In this document: one piece after another, positions 1-9,244 of the stretch
Position numbering within the stretch: position 1 is the first letter of the stretch
Layout: each line of letters opens with the position of its first letter
Assembly (NCBI RefSeq): GCF_004339595.1
Contig: NZ_SMFU01000010.1
Coordinates: forward strand, 1 to 64,000
DNA length: 64,000 bases
Reading direction: 5' to 3'
DNA from: Marinobacterium mangrovicola
GTDB lineage: Bacteria > Pseudomonadota > Gammaproteobacteria > Pseudomonadales > Balneatricaceae
Notes under the pieces: model-generated
Seen by the model: only the letters and a program-made list of their open reading frames with translations
What the model was told of the DNA's origin: nothing
Database searches by the model: none
Translations under genes and position numbers: made by a program

Positions 1-115
1 TGTCATCAGGTGTGGGCATACATGCTGTCGACACGGTAAGCTCTCGGGTAGATAAAAGGTTTATTTTAAGGCTTTACCCCTTTCGCGACACCCTCGGAAG
101 GGCGGGGGAAGCGGA

Positions 116-1285
<1,170 letters not shown>

Positions 1286-1373
1286 TCATCCCTGCACAGA
1301 TGGAAAATGATTTTTGCTGTGTAACAATAATGCTGGCATATAGATTTTCAGACAGCAGATTCAGGAGCAGGCG

Positions 1374-2270
1374 GTGCGGCGTTGGGATGCGATAGAAGCC
1401 TTCGTGGCGGTGGTGCGTGAGGGCAGTTTTTCCGCGGCAGCGGAGCGTCTTGGCGTGTCGGCGTCCCATATCAGCCGACGTGTGGCGGAGCTGGAAACCC
1501 ATCTCGGCACGCCACTGATCTACCGTACCACCCGCTCGATCCGTCTGAGCGAAGCCGGTGAGCAGTATTTCGAGGAGTGCCATCGACTGCTAGAGGGCTT
1601 TATCAGTGCAGAGGAGCAGATCAGCCGTCAGCAGGAGGAACCCAGCGGACGGTTGAAACTGACCTGCGCGGCTACCTTTGGCGAGCGCTTTATCGCACCG
1701 CTGCTGCCGGCGTTTATGCGCCGCTACCCGCGCCTGGAGATTGATCTGCACCTGAGTAACCGACGGGTGGATCTGATTCGCGAGGGCTTCGATTTGGCGA
1801 TTCGCCTCGGCACCCTGGAGGATTCCAGCCTGCTGGCACGGCGCCTCTGCGATCGTCGTGAGTATCTGGTGGCTTCACCCGATTATCTCGAGCGCCACGG
1901 TGCTCCGCATACGCTTAGCGAGCTGGCGCACCACAACTGCCTGCTGGGGACCAGCTCCACCTGGCTGTTCCAGGATCGTGGCCAGCGCCGCGAGCTGCGG
2001 GTCAGCGGTAACTGGCACAGCAACTCGGGTCCTGCCGTGCTAGCGGCGGCACGGGCCGGGCTCGGTATCGCCCAGCTGCCGGATTATTACGTATCGCCGC
2101 TGATGGAGAGTGGCGAGCTGCTGCCGCTGCTGGAGAACAACCGTTACCGTCACTCCGGCGTCTGGCTGGTCTATCCCAAGGTGCGTCAGCAGCTGCCGCG
2201 CCTGAAACTGCTGTGCGATTACCTGATCGAATGCTTCGAGGATGGTATCCCCTGGCATTCCGGTGCCTGA
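1374..2270 (+). CDS. LysR-family transcriptional regulator
   Basis: DNA-binding regulator of 298 residues. A winged helix-turn-helix lies at about residues 18-40 (FSAAAERLGVSASHISRRV) and a periplasmic-binding-protein-like effector domain occupies about residues 90-295. Translation starts at GTG, preceded by CAGGAG at 1361-1366; no in-frame ATG gives a better start. It is divergent from the formaldehyde dehydrogenase gene, the usual arrangement for a LysR protein and its target, so a role in aldehyde or thiol stress is possible but only inferred. The effector is unknown. Confidence 0.9.
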   Translation: MRRWDAIEAFVAVVREGSFSAAAERLGVSASHISRRVAELETHLGTPLIYRTTRSIRLSEAGEQYFEECHRLLEGFISAEEQISRQQEEPSGRLKLTCAATFGERFIAPLLPAFMRRYPRLEIDLHLSNRRVDLIREGFDLAIRLGTLEDSSLLARRLCDRREYLVASPDYLERHGAPHTLSELAHHNCLLGTSSTWLFQDRGQRRELRVSGNWHSNSGPAVLAAARAGLGIAQLPDYYVSPLMESGELLPLLENNRYRHSGVWLVYPKVRQQLPRLKLLCDYLIECFEDGIPWHSGA

Positions 2271-2287
2271 GCCGAGAGCATCGGTGA

Positions 2288-2812
2288 CTAATTGAAGTCA
2301 GGCTGTTTCACATAGATCAGCTCGTCCACCGGGAACCCTTCCTCTTCGGCTTTCGCCAGGAGTTTACTCATCACCTCATCCGGCAGCGTTGGCGTGCGTG
2401 AAAGTATCCACAAGTAGTCCCTGTCAGGTCCGCTGACCAGCGAATACTGGTAGTTATCCTTGTCCAGCGACATGATCACGTAGGCGCCGTAAAACGGCCC
2501 GAAGAAAGAGACCTTAAGATGGCCGGTATCGGGGGCGTCGACAAAGTAAGCCTTGCCCTCCGCTTCCTCCCAACGCTCTTCGCTGCTGGAATAACCGCGA
2601 TTGATCACTTTGACGCCGCCATCGTCCCGCAGGCTGTATTCTGCGGTTACATTGTCTAGCCCACGTTCAAAAGAGTGGTCCAGCCGGGCGATCTCGTACC
2701 AGGTGCCGAGATAACGTTGCAGCTCAAATCCGCTGACCGGCTCGACCCCCTTGGGGGTACCGGCGCAACCGGCAAGCGTCAGCATAATCAGACCCGTGAG
2801 TAGTATGCGCAT
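2288..2812 (-). CDS. blc: Outer-membrane lipoprotein lipocalin (Blc family)
   Basis: Bacterial lipocalin of about 174 residues. From the ATG at 2810-2812 the protein has a short hydrophobic signal ending in the lipobox LAGC, so it should be cleaved and lipidated by the Lol pathway. An upstream ATG at 2825-2827 would add five residues. The lipocalin signature GTWYEIAR follows about 20 residues after the lipid cysteine, and the family's other blocks (NRGYS, YVIMSLDKDNYQYSLV, WILSRTP) follow in order. Blc proteins bind lysophospholipids or fatty acids and are tied to envelope stress. The gene is divergent from the B12 riboswitch operon and has no obvious functional link to it. Confidence 0.9.
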   Translation of the reverse strand: MRILLTGLIMLTLAGCAGTPKGVEPVSGFELQRYLGTWYEIARLDHSFERGLDNVTAEYSLRDDGGVKVINRGYSSSEERWEEAEGKAYFVDAPDTGHLKVSFFGPFYGAYVIMSLDKDNYQYSLVSGPDRDYLWILSRTPTLPDEVMSKLLAKAEEEGFPVDELIYVKQPDFN

Positions 2813-2903
2813 CCTTTCTGTCTCCACTGTTTAAATAGGTGATAGCTCTCATACGTAAGTGTTCGGGATCGGATCGTCTCCAATCATCTACTAATAGATT
2901 CAT

Positions 2904-2919
2904 GTTGACCTGAGTCAAC
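2904..2919. promoter_or_regulatory. FNR/CRP-type palindrome upstream of the B12 operon promoter
   Basis: A perfect inverted repeat reads GTTGAC, then CTGA, then GTCAAC. Its core TTGAC-N4-GTCAA fits the TTGAY-N4-RTCAA pattern of FNR/Anr/Dnr-family sites. It ends five bases before the -35 element of the operon promoter and lies in the space shared with the divergent lipocalin gene. Its centre is about 48 bases upstream of the predicted transcription start, not the classical -41.5. Binding by an FNR-family protein is inference. Confidence 0.45.
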
Positions 2920-2924
2920 TGAGT

Positions 2925-2953
2925 TTGACCGCGTATCAACCCCTCCCTAAAAT
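2925..2953 (+). promoter_or_regulatory. Sigma70-type promoter of the cobalamin operon
   Basis: The -35 element TTGACC (2925-2930) and the -10 element TAAAAT (2948-2953) are separated by exactly 17 bases. The predicted start near 2960 falls just before the conserved riboswitch core, giving a leader of about 350 nt before the btuB start codon. Confidence 0.7.
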
Positions 2954-2962
2954 TAGCATCTG

Positions 2963-3180
2963 CTTACGGTGTGCCAGGCTTATTGCTGTCAATAAGGTCT
3001 GGAACTTAATCGGGAAGCTGGTGCGTAGCGTGGATCATCCCGCATGCAATGCCAGCGCTGCCCCCGCAACGGTAGAGGAGCAAGAAGCGGCGATTGCCAC
3101 TGTATCCACGGATATGGGAAGGTGCCGTTTCAGATAGCCATCAGGCTGTCGACTCCTGAGCCCGGAGACCGGCCGCAAGC
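2963..3180 (+). ncRNA. Cobalamin (B12) riboswitch
   Basis: The conserved blocks of the adenosylcobalamin riboswitch appear in order: GGGAAGCTGGTG at 3012-3023, the GCTGCCCCCGCAACGGTA block at 3056-3073, and the B12 box GCCCGGAGACCGGCC at 3160-3174. It lies between a good promoter and btuB, so it should repress btuB and the downstream operon when adenosylcobalamin is abundant. About 130 nt of expression-platform sequence separate the B12 box from the btuB start. I see no clear U-tract terminator there, so control of translation initiation is the likelier mechanism. Exact ends are estimated. Confidence 0.93.
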
Positions 3181-3308
3181 GATTTTATGGGCATTGCGGT
3201 GGGCGATTGCACAGAGACGGTCCGGTTCCGGAGCGCTTCTAGTCTATCCCTGCAGGCCCCCTATCTTATTAATTGCGCGCGGGCGGCTCGCAAAGGGAAA
3301 CCGATTTA

Positions 3309-5123
3309 ATGAACAAGTTTTTTGTGCCAGCGGCACTGCTGCTGGGCAGCACCTCTATTTCTGCGGTTCAGGCAGACACCAACCCTACCACCATTGTTGT
3401 AACGGCCAACCGCACGGCTCAGACCGTGGATGAGGCCCTGGCCTCTGTGACCGTGATCGATCGGGAAGAGATCGAGCGCAAGCAGGCGCAGAGCGTTACC
3501 GACCTGCTGAGCAAGGTTCCTGGCGTGATGCTGGTGTCCAACGGCGGCCGCGGTAAAAACTCCTCCCTGTTCCTGCGTGGTACCAACTCCGACCAGGTGC
3601 TGGTGATGATCGACGGTATCAAGGTGGGTTCCACCACCTCTGGTGCTACTGCGTTTGAGCATCTGGCACTCAACCAGATCGAACGTGTCGAGATCGTGCG
3701 CGGCCCGCGCTCTTCTCTCTATGGCTCCGAGGCGATTGGCGGTGTTATCCAGATCTTCACTCGTCGTGGTACCGAGGGGCTGACACCGCGTTTCAGCGCC
3801 GGTGTGGGCAGCAACCACAGCCACGAAGTGACCTTTGGCGCTTCCGGTGGCAATGACAAAGGCTGGTTCAGCGCCGATATCAGTGACTACTCCACCGATG
3901 GCTTTAACGCCAAAACCTACGGCAGCTACGGTTACAACAAGGATGATGATGGCTATGACAACCGTTCCTGGGCGTTGAGCGGTGGCTATCAGCTCAGCGA
4001 CTGGGCCAGCGCCCAGCTGCACTGGACCCGAAACGAGGGTGAAAACGAATACGACGGTGGCCCCGCTTTCGATGATTACTCATCTGAAGCGGACCTGGAA
4101 ACCCTGGGCGGTACGCTGAGTCTGGCGCCGACCGAAAACTGGAATCTGGACCTGACCCTGGGGCGCAGCAAGGATGAATCCACCCAGTACGGTGATGGCG
4201 ATTACCAGAGCCATATCCATACCGAGCGTGATACGGCCTCCCTGGTCAGCAAGCACTTCCTCACTGAAAGCCATGAGTTGACCTGGGGTGTGGATTACCA
4301 GGAAGACAAGGTCGACAGCAGCAACGATTTCACCGAAGAGTCCCGTGATAACACCGGCGTATTCGGTCTTTACCAGCTTTACATGGGTGCACATGACCTG
4401 GCGTTCAGCCTGCGCACCGACGATGACGAACAGTTTGGCCGTCACAATACAGGCACCATCGCCTGGGGTATGCAGATCGATCCGGATCTGCGTCTGTTCG
4501 CCAGCTACGGCACTGCGTTTAACGCACCGACACTGAATGATCTCTATTGGCCCGATGAAGGCTGGTATCGCGGCAATCCGGACCTGGATCCGGAGGAGTC
4601 CAAGACGCTTGAGGTTGGTATATCCGGTACGCATGCCGGCGTGTCCTGGAGCGCTAATGTGTATCAGACCGAAATCGACGATCTGATCGCTTACGATTCG
4701 GCGGCGGGATCCCCCAACAATGTGGACGAAGCGCGCATTCGTGGTATCGAACTGAGTGCAGCGACGCAGCTGGCTGGCTGGGACCTGAGCTCCAGCCTGG
4801 ACCTGATGGACCCGGAAAACCGTGAAGATGGCAGCATGCTGAATCGTCGTCCGCGCCGCATCCTGAATCTGGCGGCGGATCGTGCGTTTGGTGCCTGGTC
4901 TGCAGGTACATCGATCCAGGCGGTGAGCGCGCGTGAAGACGGCGCTGAGCACCTGGGCGGCTATACCCTGGTCGACCTGCGCGGTGCCTACCAGCTGACC
5001 CGGGACTGGAGTCTCAGGGCGCGCGTCGAGAACCTGTTCGACAAAGAGTATGAGACCGCTTACGAGTATAACCAGCCGGACCGTGAGTTCTGGCTGTCAA
5101 TCAACTACACCCCGGGCAGCTAA
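3309..5123 (+). CDS. btuB: TonB-dependent outer-membrane cobalamin receptor BtuB
   Basis: Outer-membrane barrel of 604 residues that imports cobalamin using TonB energy. From ATG 3309 there is a signal peptide of about 22 residues (MNKFFVPAALLLGSTSISAVQA), then a TonB box (TTIVVTANR, about residues 26-34). A plug domain follows (about 40-150, with VMIDGIKVGS and VEIVRGPRSSLYGSEAIGGVI), then a beta-barrel to a short C-terminus ending in WLSINYTPGS. An upstream in-frame start at 3273 would put 12 hydrophilic residues before the signal peptide and is unlikely. Placement behind a B12 riboswitch fixes the substrate as a corrinoid. Confidence 0.93.
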   Translation: MNKFFVPAALLLGSTSISAVQADTNPTTIVVTANRTAQTVDEALASVTVIDREEIERKQAQSVTDLLSKVPGVMLVSNGGRGKNSSLFLRGTNSDQVLVMIDGIKVGSTTSGATAFEHLALNQIERVEIVRGPRSSLYGSEAIGGVIQIFTRRGTEGLTPRFSAGVGSNHSHEVTFGASGGNDKGWFSADISDYSTDGFNAKTYGSYGYNKDDDGYDNRSWALSGGYQLSDWASAQLHWTRNEGENEYDGGPAFDDYSSEADLETLGGTLSLAPTENWNLDLTLGRSKDESTQYGDGDYQSHIHTERDTASLVSKHFLTESHELTWGVDYQEDKVDSSNDFTEESRDNTGVFGLYQLYMGAHDLAFSLRTDDDEQFGRHNTGTIAWGMQIDPDLRLFASYGTAFNAPTLNDLYWPDEGWYRGNPDLDPEESKTLEVGISGTHAGVSWSANVYQTEIDDLIAYDSAAGSPNNVDEARIRGIELSAATQLAGWDLSSSLDLMDPENREDGSMLNRRPRRILNLAADRAFGAWSAGTSIQAVSAREDGAEHLGGYTLVDLRGAYQLTRDWSLRARVENLFDKEYETAYEYNQPDREFWLSINYTPGS

Positions 5124-5159
5124 GCGGCCCGGTTCTTAATGCAATGAGAGGAGTCTTCC

Positions 5160-5732
5160 ATGACTGAGCTAAACCGGTCACAGCAGGTCGTTATCGGCCT
5201 GGGCCTGATCCTGCTGATGGCGCTGACGCGCGGTACCCACTTTGCCAGTATCGATGCATTGCCCAGCGCCTCCTGGGCGGTCTTTCTGCTGGCCGGTTTT
5301 TTCCTGAAACAGGTCTGGTTTTTTGGCCTGCTGTTTTTGGAAGCGGTGCTGCTGGATCTGGCGGCGCTCGGTCTGGATGCGGGCATCGCCCACTGCATCA
5401 CCCCGGCTTACGGCATGCTGGTACCGGCCTACCTGACACTCTGGTTCGGTGGCCGCTTCTACAGCCGTATCCATCGCGACAGCTGGAGCACGCTGGCGCC
5501 GCTGGTGGCGACTCTTCTGGTCAGCGCCTTCGTCTCCAACCTGTTCTCCAGCGGTGGCTACTACTTCCTCTCCGGCATGTTTGAGGAAACCAGCCTGGCG
5601 GGCCTGTGGACGCGTATCGAGATGTACCTGCCGGCGAAGCTGGCCAGCCTTGCCGGTTACACGGCCGTTGTCGGTGGCGCTGCCTGGCTGGCGACCCGCG
5701 GATCTGAAGCGTCAGGGGCGCGTCACGCATGA
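5160..5732 (+). CDS. btuM: BtuM-like inner-membrane cobalamin transporter
   Basis: Small integral membrane protein of 190 residues with about six hydrophobic segments. It follows btuB by 36 bases with RBS GAGAGGAG (5144-5151) and overlaps cobO by ATGA. I identify it as BtuM, a relative of ECF-transporter S-components that carries cobalamin across the inner membrane and uses one cysteine to remove the cyano group of cyanocobalamin. Residues I recall as key in Thiobacillus denitrificans BtuM (His28, Asp67, Cys80, Tyr85, Arg153) have counterparts here at His27, Asp66, Cys79, Tyr84 and Arg152, all offset by one. No btuCD is present in the window. The family call rests on recalled residues plus riboswitch context, not on an alignment. 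Confidence 0.75.
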   Translation: MTELNRSQQVVIGLGLILLMALTRGTHFASIDALPSASWAVFLLAGFFLKQVWFFGLLFLEAVLLDLAALGLDAGIAHCITPAYGMLVPAYLTLWFGGRFYSRIHRDSWSTLAPLVATLLVSAFVSNLFSSGGYYFLSGMFEETSLAGLWTRIEMYLPAKLASLAGYTAVVGGAAWLATRGSEASGARHA

Positions 5733-6361
5733 GTGAAGATGCTCTTCATAAGAACGCTAAAGGAAATGATGCGGATCAACGCTACAAGGACCGGATGGTT
5801 CGCAAAAAGGCGGTGGTCGATCAGTCCATCGCCAGGGCGGATCAGGATCGCGGTGTGCTGCTGGTGCTGACCGGCAACGGCAAGGGCAAAAGCAGCTCCG
5901 CTTTCGGTATGCTGGCCCGGGCTCTCGGTCACGGTATGCAGGTCGGCGTGGTGCAGTTCATCAAGGGCAGCTACAGCACCGGGGAGGAGGCGTTCTTCCG
6001 CCGTTTCCCCGAGGTGCGCTACCACGTTATGGGTGAGGGCTTTACCTGGGAAACCCAGGACAAGGAGCGCGATCGCGCCGCGGCGCAGGCGGCCTGGGAT
6101 GTGGCCAGTGAGCTGCTCAGCGATGAGTCGGTCTCTCTGGTGGTACTCGATGAACTCAACATTGCCCTGAAGTACAACTATGTGGAACTCGACCAGGTGC
6201 TTGAGGCCGTGGCGAAACGGCCGGCGATGCAGCATGTGGTGATCACCGGTCGCGGCGCCCCCCAGGCGCTGATCGATGTGGCCGATACCGTCACCGAGAT
6301 GCAGGTCGTCAAGCATGCGTTCAAGGCGGGAGTCAGGGCACAAAAGGGAGTTGAGCTTTGA
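5729..6361 (+). CDS. cobO: Cob(I)yrinic acid a,c-diamide adenosyltransferase
   Basis: Transfers the 5'-deoxyadenosyl group of ATP to cob(I)yrinic acid a,c-diamide or other reduced corrinoids (CobO/BtuR/CobA family). The 210-residue protein has a P-loop GNGKGKSS at residues 49-56 and the family blocks VGVVQFIKG and LVVLDELNIALKY. The ATG overlaps the btuM stop codon. The first 40 residues are polar and basic, as in other CobO proteins, where this part covers the corrinoid site. Confidence 0.95.
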   Translation: MSEDALHKNAKGNDADQRYKDRMVRKKAVVDQSIARADQDRGVLLVLTGNGKGKSSSAFGMLARALGHGMQVGVVQFIKGSYSTGEEAFFRRFPEVRYHVMGEGFTWETQDKERDRAAAQAAWDVASELLSDESVSLVVLDELNIALKYNYVELDQVLEAVAKRPAMQHVVITGRGAPQALIDVADTVTEMQVVKHAFKAGVRAQKGVEL

Positions 6362-7671
6362 CTTCAGCTTTATCCGCAGCAGAGTCAAGACGTTGTCCGG
6401 CTCTGCTGGTGTCGGCTCCGGCATCGGGGCAGGGCAAGACCACCGTCACTGCTGCACTGGCGCGGATGCACCGCAACGCCGGGCGTCGGGTGCGTGTGTT
6501 CAAGACCGGCCCCGACTTTCTCGACCCGATGATTCTGGCCCGGGCCAGCGGCCAGGAAGTGCTGCAGCTGGACCTGTTTATGGGTGGGGCCGATCACTGC
6601 AAACAGCTGCTCTGGGAAGCCGCCGGCGAGGCGGACCTGATCCTGATCGAAGGGGTGATGGGGCTTTACGACGGCACCCCCAGCAGCGCTGATCTGGCGG
6701 TGCTCTTTGGCATCCCGGTGCTGGGCGTGATCGATGCCGGCGGTATGGCGCAGACCTTTGCCGCGCTGGCGCACGGTCTGGCCAGCTATCGCCCGGAGCT
6801 CAGTTTTAGTGGTGTGCTTGGCAACCGTGTCGGCAGTGAAGGCCATGGCCGCATGCTGGCCGAATCCCTGCCTGCCGGAATGCACTGGTATGGCGCTCTG
6901 AGTCGCGATGAAGCCTTTACCCTGCCGAGCCGACATCTCGGTCTGGTGCAGGGGGATGAAATCGCTGACCTGGATGCCCGTCTCGATGCGGCGGCCGAGG
7001 CGATCGCCCGCAGTGCAGGCAGTGATCTGCCCGCTCCGGTGACCTTCCAGCCGCAGCGCTGCGAAGCGGTGCCGCGCCTGTTGGACGGCGTCCGTATCGG
7101 TGTGGCCCGGGACGGCGCATTCTCGTTTATTTATCCGGCGAACCTGGCTCTTTTAGAGCAGATGGGCGCCAAGCTCAGCTTTTTCTCGCCGCTGGCTGAC
7201 CAGGCGCTACCTGAGGTAGACAGCCTCTACCTGCCTGGCGGTTACCCCGAGCTGTACCTGTCGCAGCTATCCGCAAATACGGAGCTGACTGCGCAGATCC
7301 GCGCCCATGTGGCGGCCGACAAGCCTCTGCTGGCGGAGTGCGGCGGTATGCTTTGGCTGACCGAGTCCCTGGCGCCGCTGGATGGCGAACCGGTAAATCT
7401 CTGTGGTCTGCTGCCGGCCAGGGCGCAGATGCAGAAGCGATTTGCTGCATTGGGGCTGCAACGTGTCAGCCTGCCGGAGGGTGAGCTGCGTGGCCACACC
7501 TTCCATCACTCCAGCCTGGAGACGTCGCTGGAACCGATTGCCCGGGGCGAGTGCCCCAACGGTCGTCGCGCCGCCGAGCCGGTTTACCGTATCGGCCGCA
7601 TGACAGCCAGTTACATCCACAGCTATTTTCCATCCAACCCCTCTGCCATAGCGGCGCTATTTCGACCATGA
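6358..7671 (+). CDS. cobB: Cobyrinate a,c-diamide synthase
   Basis: Glutamine-dependent amidase that amidates the a and c carboxylates of (hydrogeno)cobyrinic acid (CobB/CbiA). The 437-residue protein has an N-terminal ATPase domain with P-loop SAPASGQGKTT (19-29) and a C-terminal class I glutamine amidotransferase domain with nucleophile Cys328 in AECGGM and a late histidine in SYIHSYF. Translation starts at TTG 6358, whose last two bases are part of the cobO stop (TTGA overlap). The symbol is shared with, but unrelated to, the sirtuin CobB encoded at 14693-15562. Confidence 0.95.
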   Translation: MTSALSAAESRRCPALLVSAPASGQGKTTVTAALARMHRNAGRRVRVFKTGPDFLDPMILARASGQEVLQLDLFMGGADHCKQLLWEAAGEADLILIEGVMGLYDGTPSSADLAVLFGIPVLGVIDAGGMAQTFAALAHGLASYRPELSFSGVLGNRVGSEGHGRMLAESLPAGMHWYGALSRDEAFTLPSRHLGLVQGDEIADLDARLDAAAEAIARSAGSDLPAPVTFQPQRCEAVPRLLDGVRIGVARDGAFSFIYPANLALLEQMGAKLSFFSPLADQALPEVDSLYLPGGYPELYLSQLSANTELTAQIRAHVAADKPLLAECGGMLWLTESLAPLDGEPVNLCGLLPARAQMQKRFAALGLQRVSLPEGELRGHTFHHSSLETSLEPIARGECPNGRRAAEPVYRIGRMTASYIHSYFPSNPSAIAALFRP

Positions 7672-8324
7672 GTCAATCATTCAGTGAACAGGAGCGGGCG
7701 GCGGTTTATCGCGCCATTCGTGAACGACGTGATATGCGCCACTTTGCCGATGAACCGCTGGCGCCCGAGGTGCTGGAGCGCCTGCTGCAGGCCGCCCATC
7801 AGGCGCCCAGCGTAGGCTTGATGCAGCCCTGGCGTTTTATCCGTATCACCCGCCCGGCGCTGCGCCGCAAGATCCGGGGGCTGATCGAGCAGGAGCGCCA
7901 GGCCACGGCCAAGGCGCTGGATGAGCGTGAGTCTGAGTTTCTGCGCCTCAAAGTGGAGGGCGTTGACCGCTGCGCCGAGCTGCTGGTGGTGGCGCTGATG
8001 GATCAGCGTGAACAGCATATTTTTGGCCGTCGTACCCTGCCGGAGATGGATCTGGCGTCGGTGGCCTGCGCGATCCAGAACCTGTCGCTGGCCGCCCGTG
8101 CCGAAGGCATAGGCGTTGGCTGGGTTTCCCTGTTCGACCCGGTGGCCATGGGCTCGCTGCTGAAGATGCCTGAAGGCAGCAAAGCGGTGGCGGTTCTCTG
8201 TATCGGTCCGGTGGATAAGTTCTATGAGATGCCGATGCTGGAGCAAGAGGGGTGGGCCAGCGCCGTGCCGCTGACCGAGCTGCTGGCAGAGAACGCCTGG
8301 CCCGGGGCAGGTCATCGCGAGTGA
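7668..8324 (+). CDS. bluB: 5,6-dimethylbenzimidazole synthase
   Basis: Flavin-destroying nitroreductase-fold enzyme that converts FMNH2 and oxygen to dimethylbenzimidazole, the lower ligand of B12. The 218-residue protein starts at ATG 7668, overlapping the cobB stop as ATGA; an in-frame extension back to 7551 lies inside cobB and is not real. Recognisable blocks are RRDMRHFADEPL near residue 20, APSVGLMQPWRFI near 45-57, and GVGWVSLFDP. The reaction needs oxygen, so the pathway here is at least partly aerobic. Confidence 0.93.
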   Translation: MSQSFSEQERAAVYRAIRERRDMRHFADEPLAPEVLERLLQAAHQAPSVGLMQPWRFIRITRPALRRKIRGLIEQERQATAKALDERESEFLRLKVEGVDRCAELLVVALMDQREQHIFGRRTLPEMDLASVACAIQNLSLAARAEGIGVGWVSLFDPVAMGSLLKMPEGSKAVAVLCIGPVDKFYEMPMLEQEGWASAVPLTELLAENAWPGAGHRE

Positions 8325-9244
8325 CGGCGCTGCTGCTGTGGGCGGGGGTGCTGATCGATCTTTGGCTGGGAGAGCCGCGACGCTGGCATCCACTTGTCGG
8401 CTTTGGCCGCTGTACCGGCTGGCTTGAACGGCGTCTGAACAAGGGCAGCGATTTTCGCCGGCGGATCACCGGGTTAGTGGTGCTGCTTCTGCTGGTCGCC
8501 CCACCTGTCCTTATCTGTGTCTGGTTGATGCAGTGGCCGCTGCTGCAATGGCTGCTATCCCCGCTGGTGCTCTGGTTTACCCTGGGCTTTAAAAGCCTGG
8601 GCGACCATATAGAACCGATTCGTCGCGCCCTGAAGCAGGGGGATGAACCCGAGGCCCGTCGCCGTACCGCCATGATCTGCAGCCGCGACGAAGCGACGCT
8701 GGAGATCGAACGCACCGCCGTGGAGTCGGTGCTGGAAAACGGCAATGATGCGGTGTTCGGCGCGCTGTTCTGGTTCTGTGTTTTTGGGGCCCCGGGGGCG
8801 CTGGCGTTCCGGCTGATCAATACTCTGGATGCCAGCTGGGGTTACCGCAGCGAACGTTTCCTCTATTTCGGCTGGGCCGCTGCCCGGCTTGATGACCTGG
8901 CCGGCTTCCTGCCCGCCAGACTCACCGCCCTGAGTTACGCACTGTGTGGACAGACCCGTCGCGCCCTGCGCTGCTGGCGGCTGCAGGCACCTCAGCATGA
9001 CAGCCCGAATGGTGGGCCGGTGATGGCCGCCGGTGCTGGTGCGCTGGGTCTGCAACTCGGTGGGCCGACCCGTTATCGCGGCACCCTGGTGAATAAACCG
9101 ATCCTGGGAGAGGGGCGGCCGGCGGCCTGTGAGGACCTGGATCGATCCCTTAAACTGCTCCGATACAGCGTTCTGTTCTGGCTCGTGGTGATAAGCCTGA
9201 TACAGTTTGGCTGGATTCTCGCCGCAGGAGTTTTTCATGGATAA
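8321..9244 (+). CDS. cbiB: Adenosylcobinamide-phosphate synthase (CbiB/CobD)
   Basis: Membrane enzyme that attaches aminopropanol (or its phosphate) to adenosylcobyric acid. It is 307 residues with several transmembrane segments and the family motifs IDLWLGEPRRWHPLVGFG near the N-terminus and SRDEATLEIERTAVESVLEN near residue 125. The start is GTG 8321, overlapping the bluB stop (GTGA); upstream in-frame codons fall inside bluB. It is called CobD in Pseudomonas nomenclature. Confidence 0.93.
   Translation: MTALLLWAGVLIDLWLGEPRRWHPLVGFGRCTGWLERRLNKGSDFRRRITGLVVLLLLVAPPVLICVWLMQWPLLQWLLSPLVLWFTLGFKSLGDHIEPIRRALKQGDEPEARRRTAMICSRDEATLEIERTAVESVLENGNDAVFGALFWFCVFGAPGALAFRLINTLDASWGYRSERFLYFGWAAARLDDLAGFLPARLTALSYALCGQTRRALRCWRLQAPQHDSPNGGPVMAAGAGALGLQLGGPTRYRGTLVNKPILGEGRPAACEDLDRSLKLLRYSVLFWLVVISLIQFGWILAAGVFHG

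Noticed and set aside
1-115. A start of S-formylglutathione hydrolase beyond the formaldehyde dehydrogenase
   Set aside because: The 115 bases contain no supported coding sequence on either strand; the partner gene, if present, lies outside the window.
3175-3308. A rho-independent terminator as the riboswitch expression platform
   Set aside because: There is no stable stem followed by a T run between the B12 box and the btuB start, so I left the mechanism as probable translational control.
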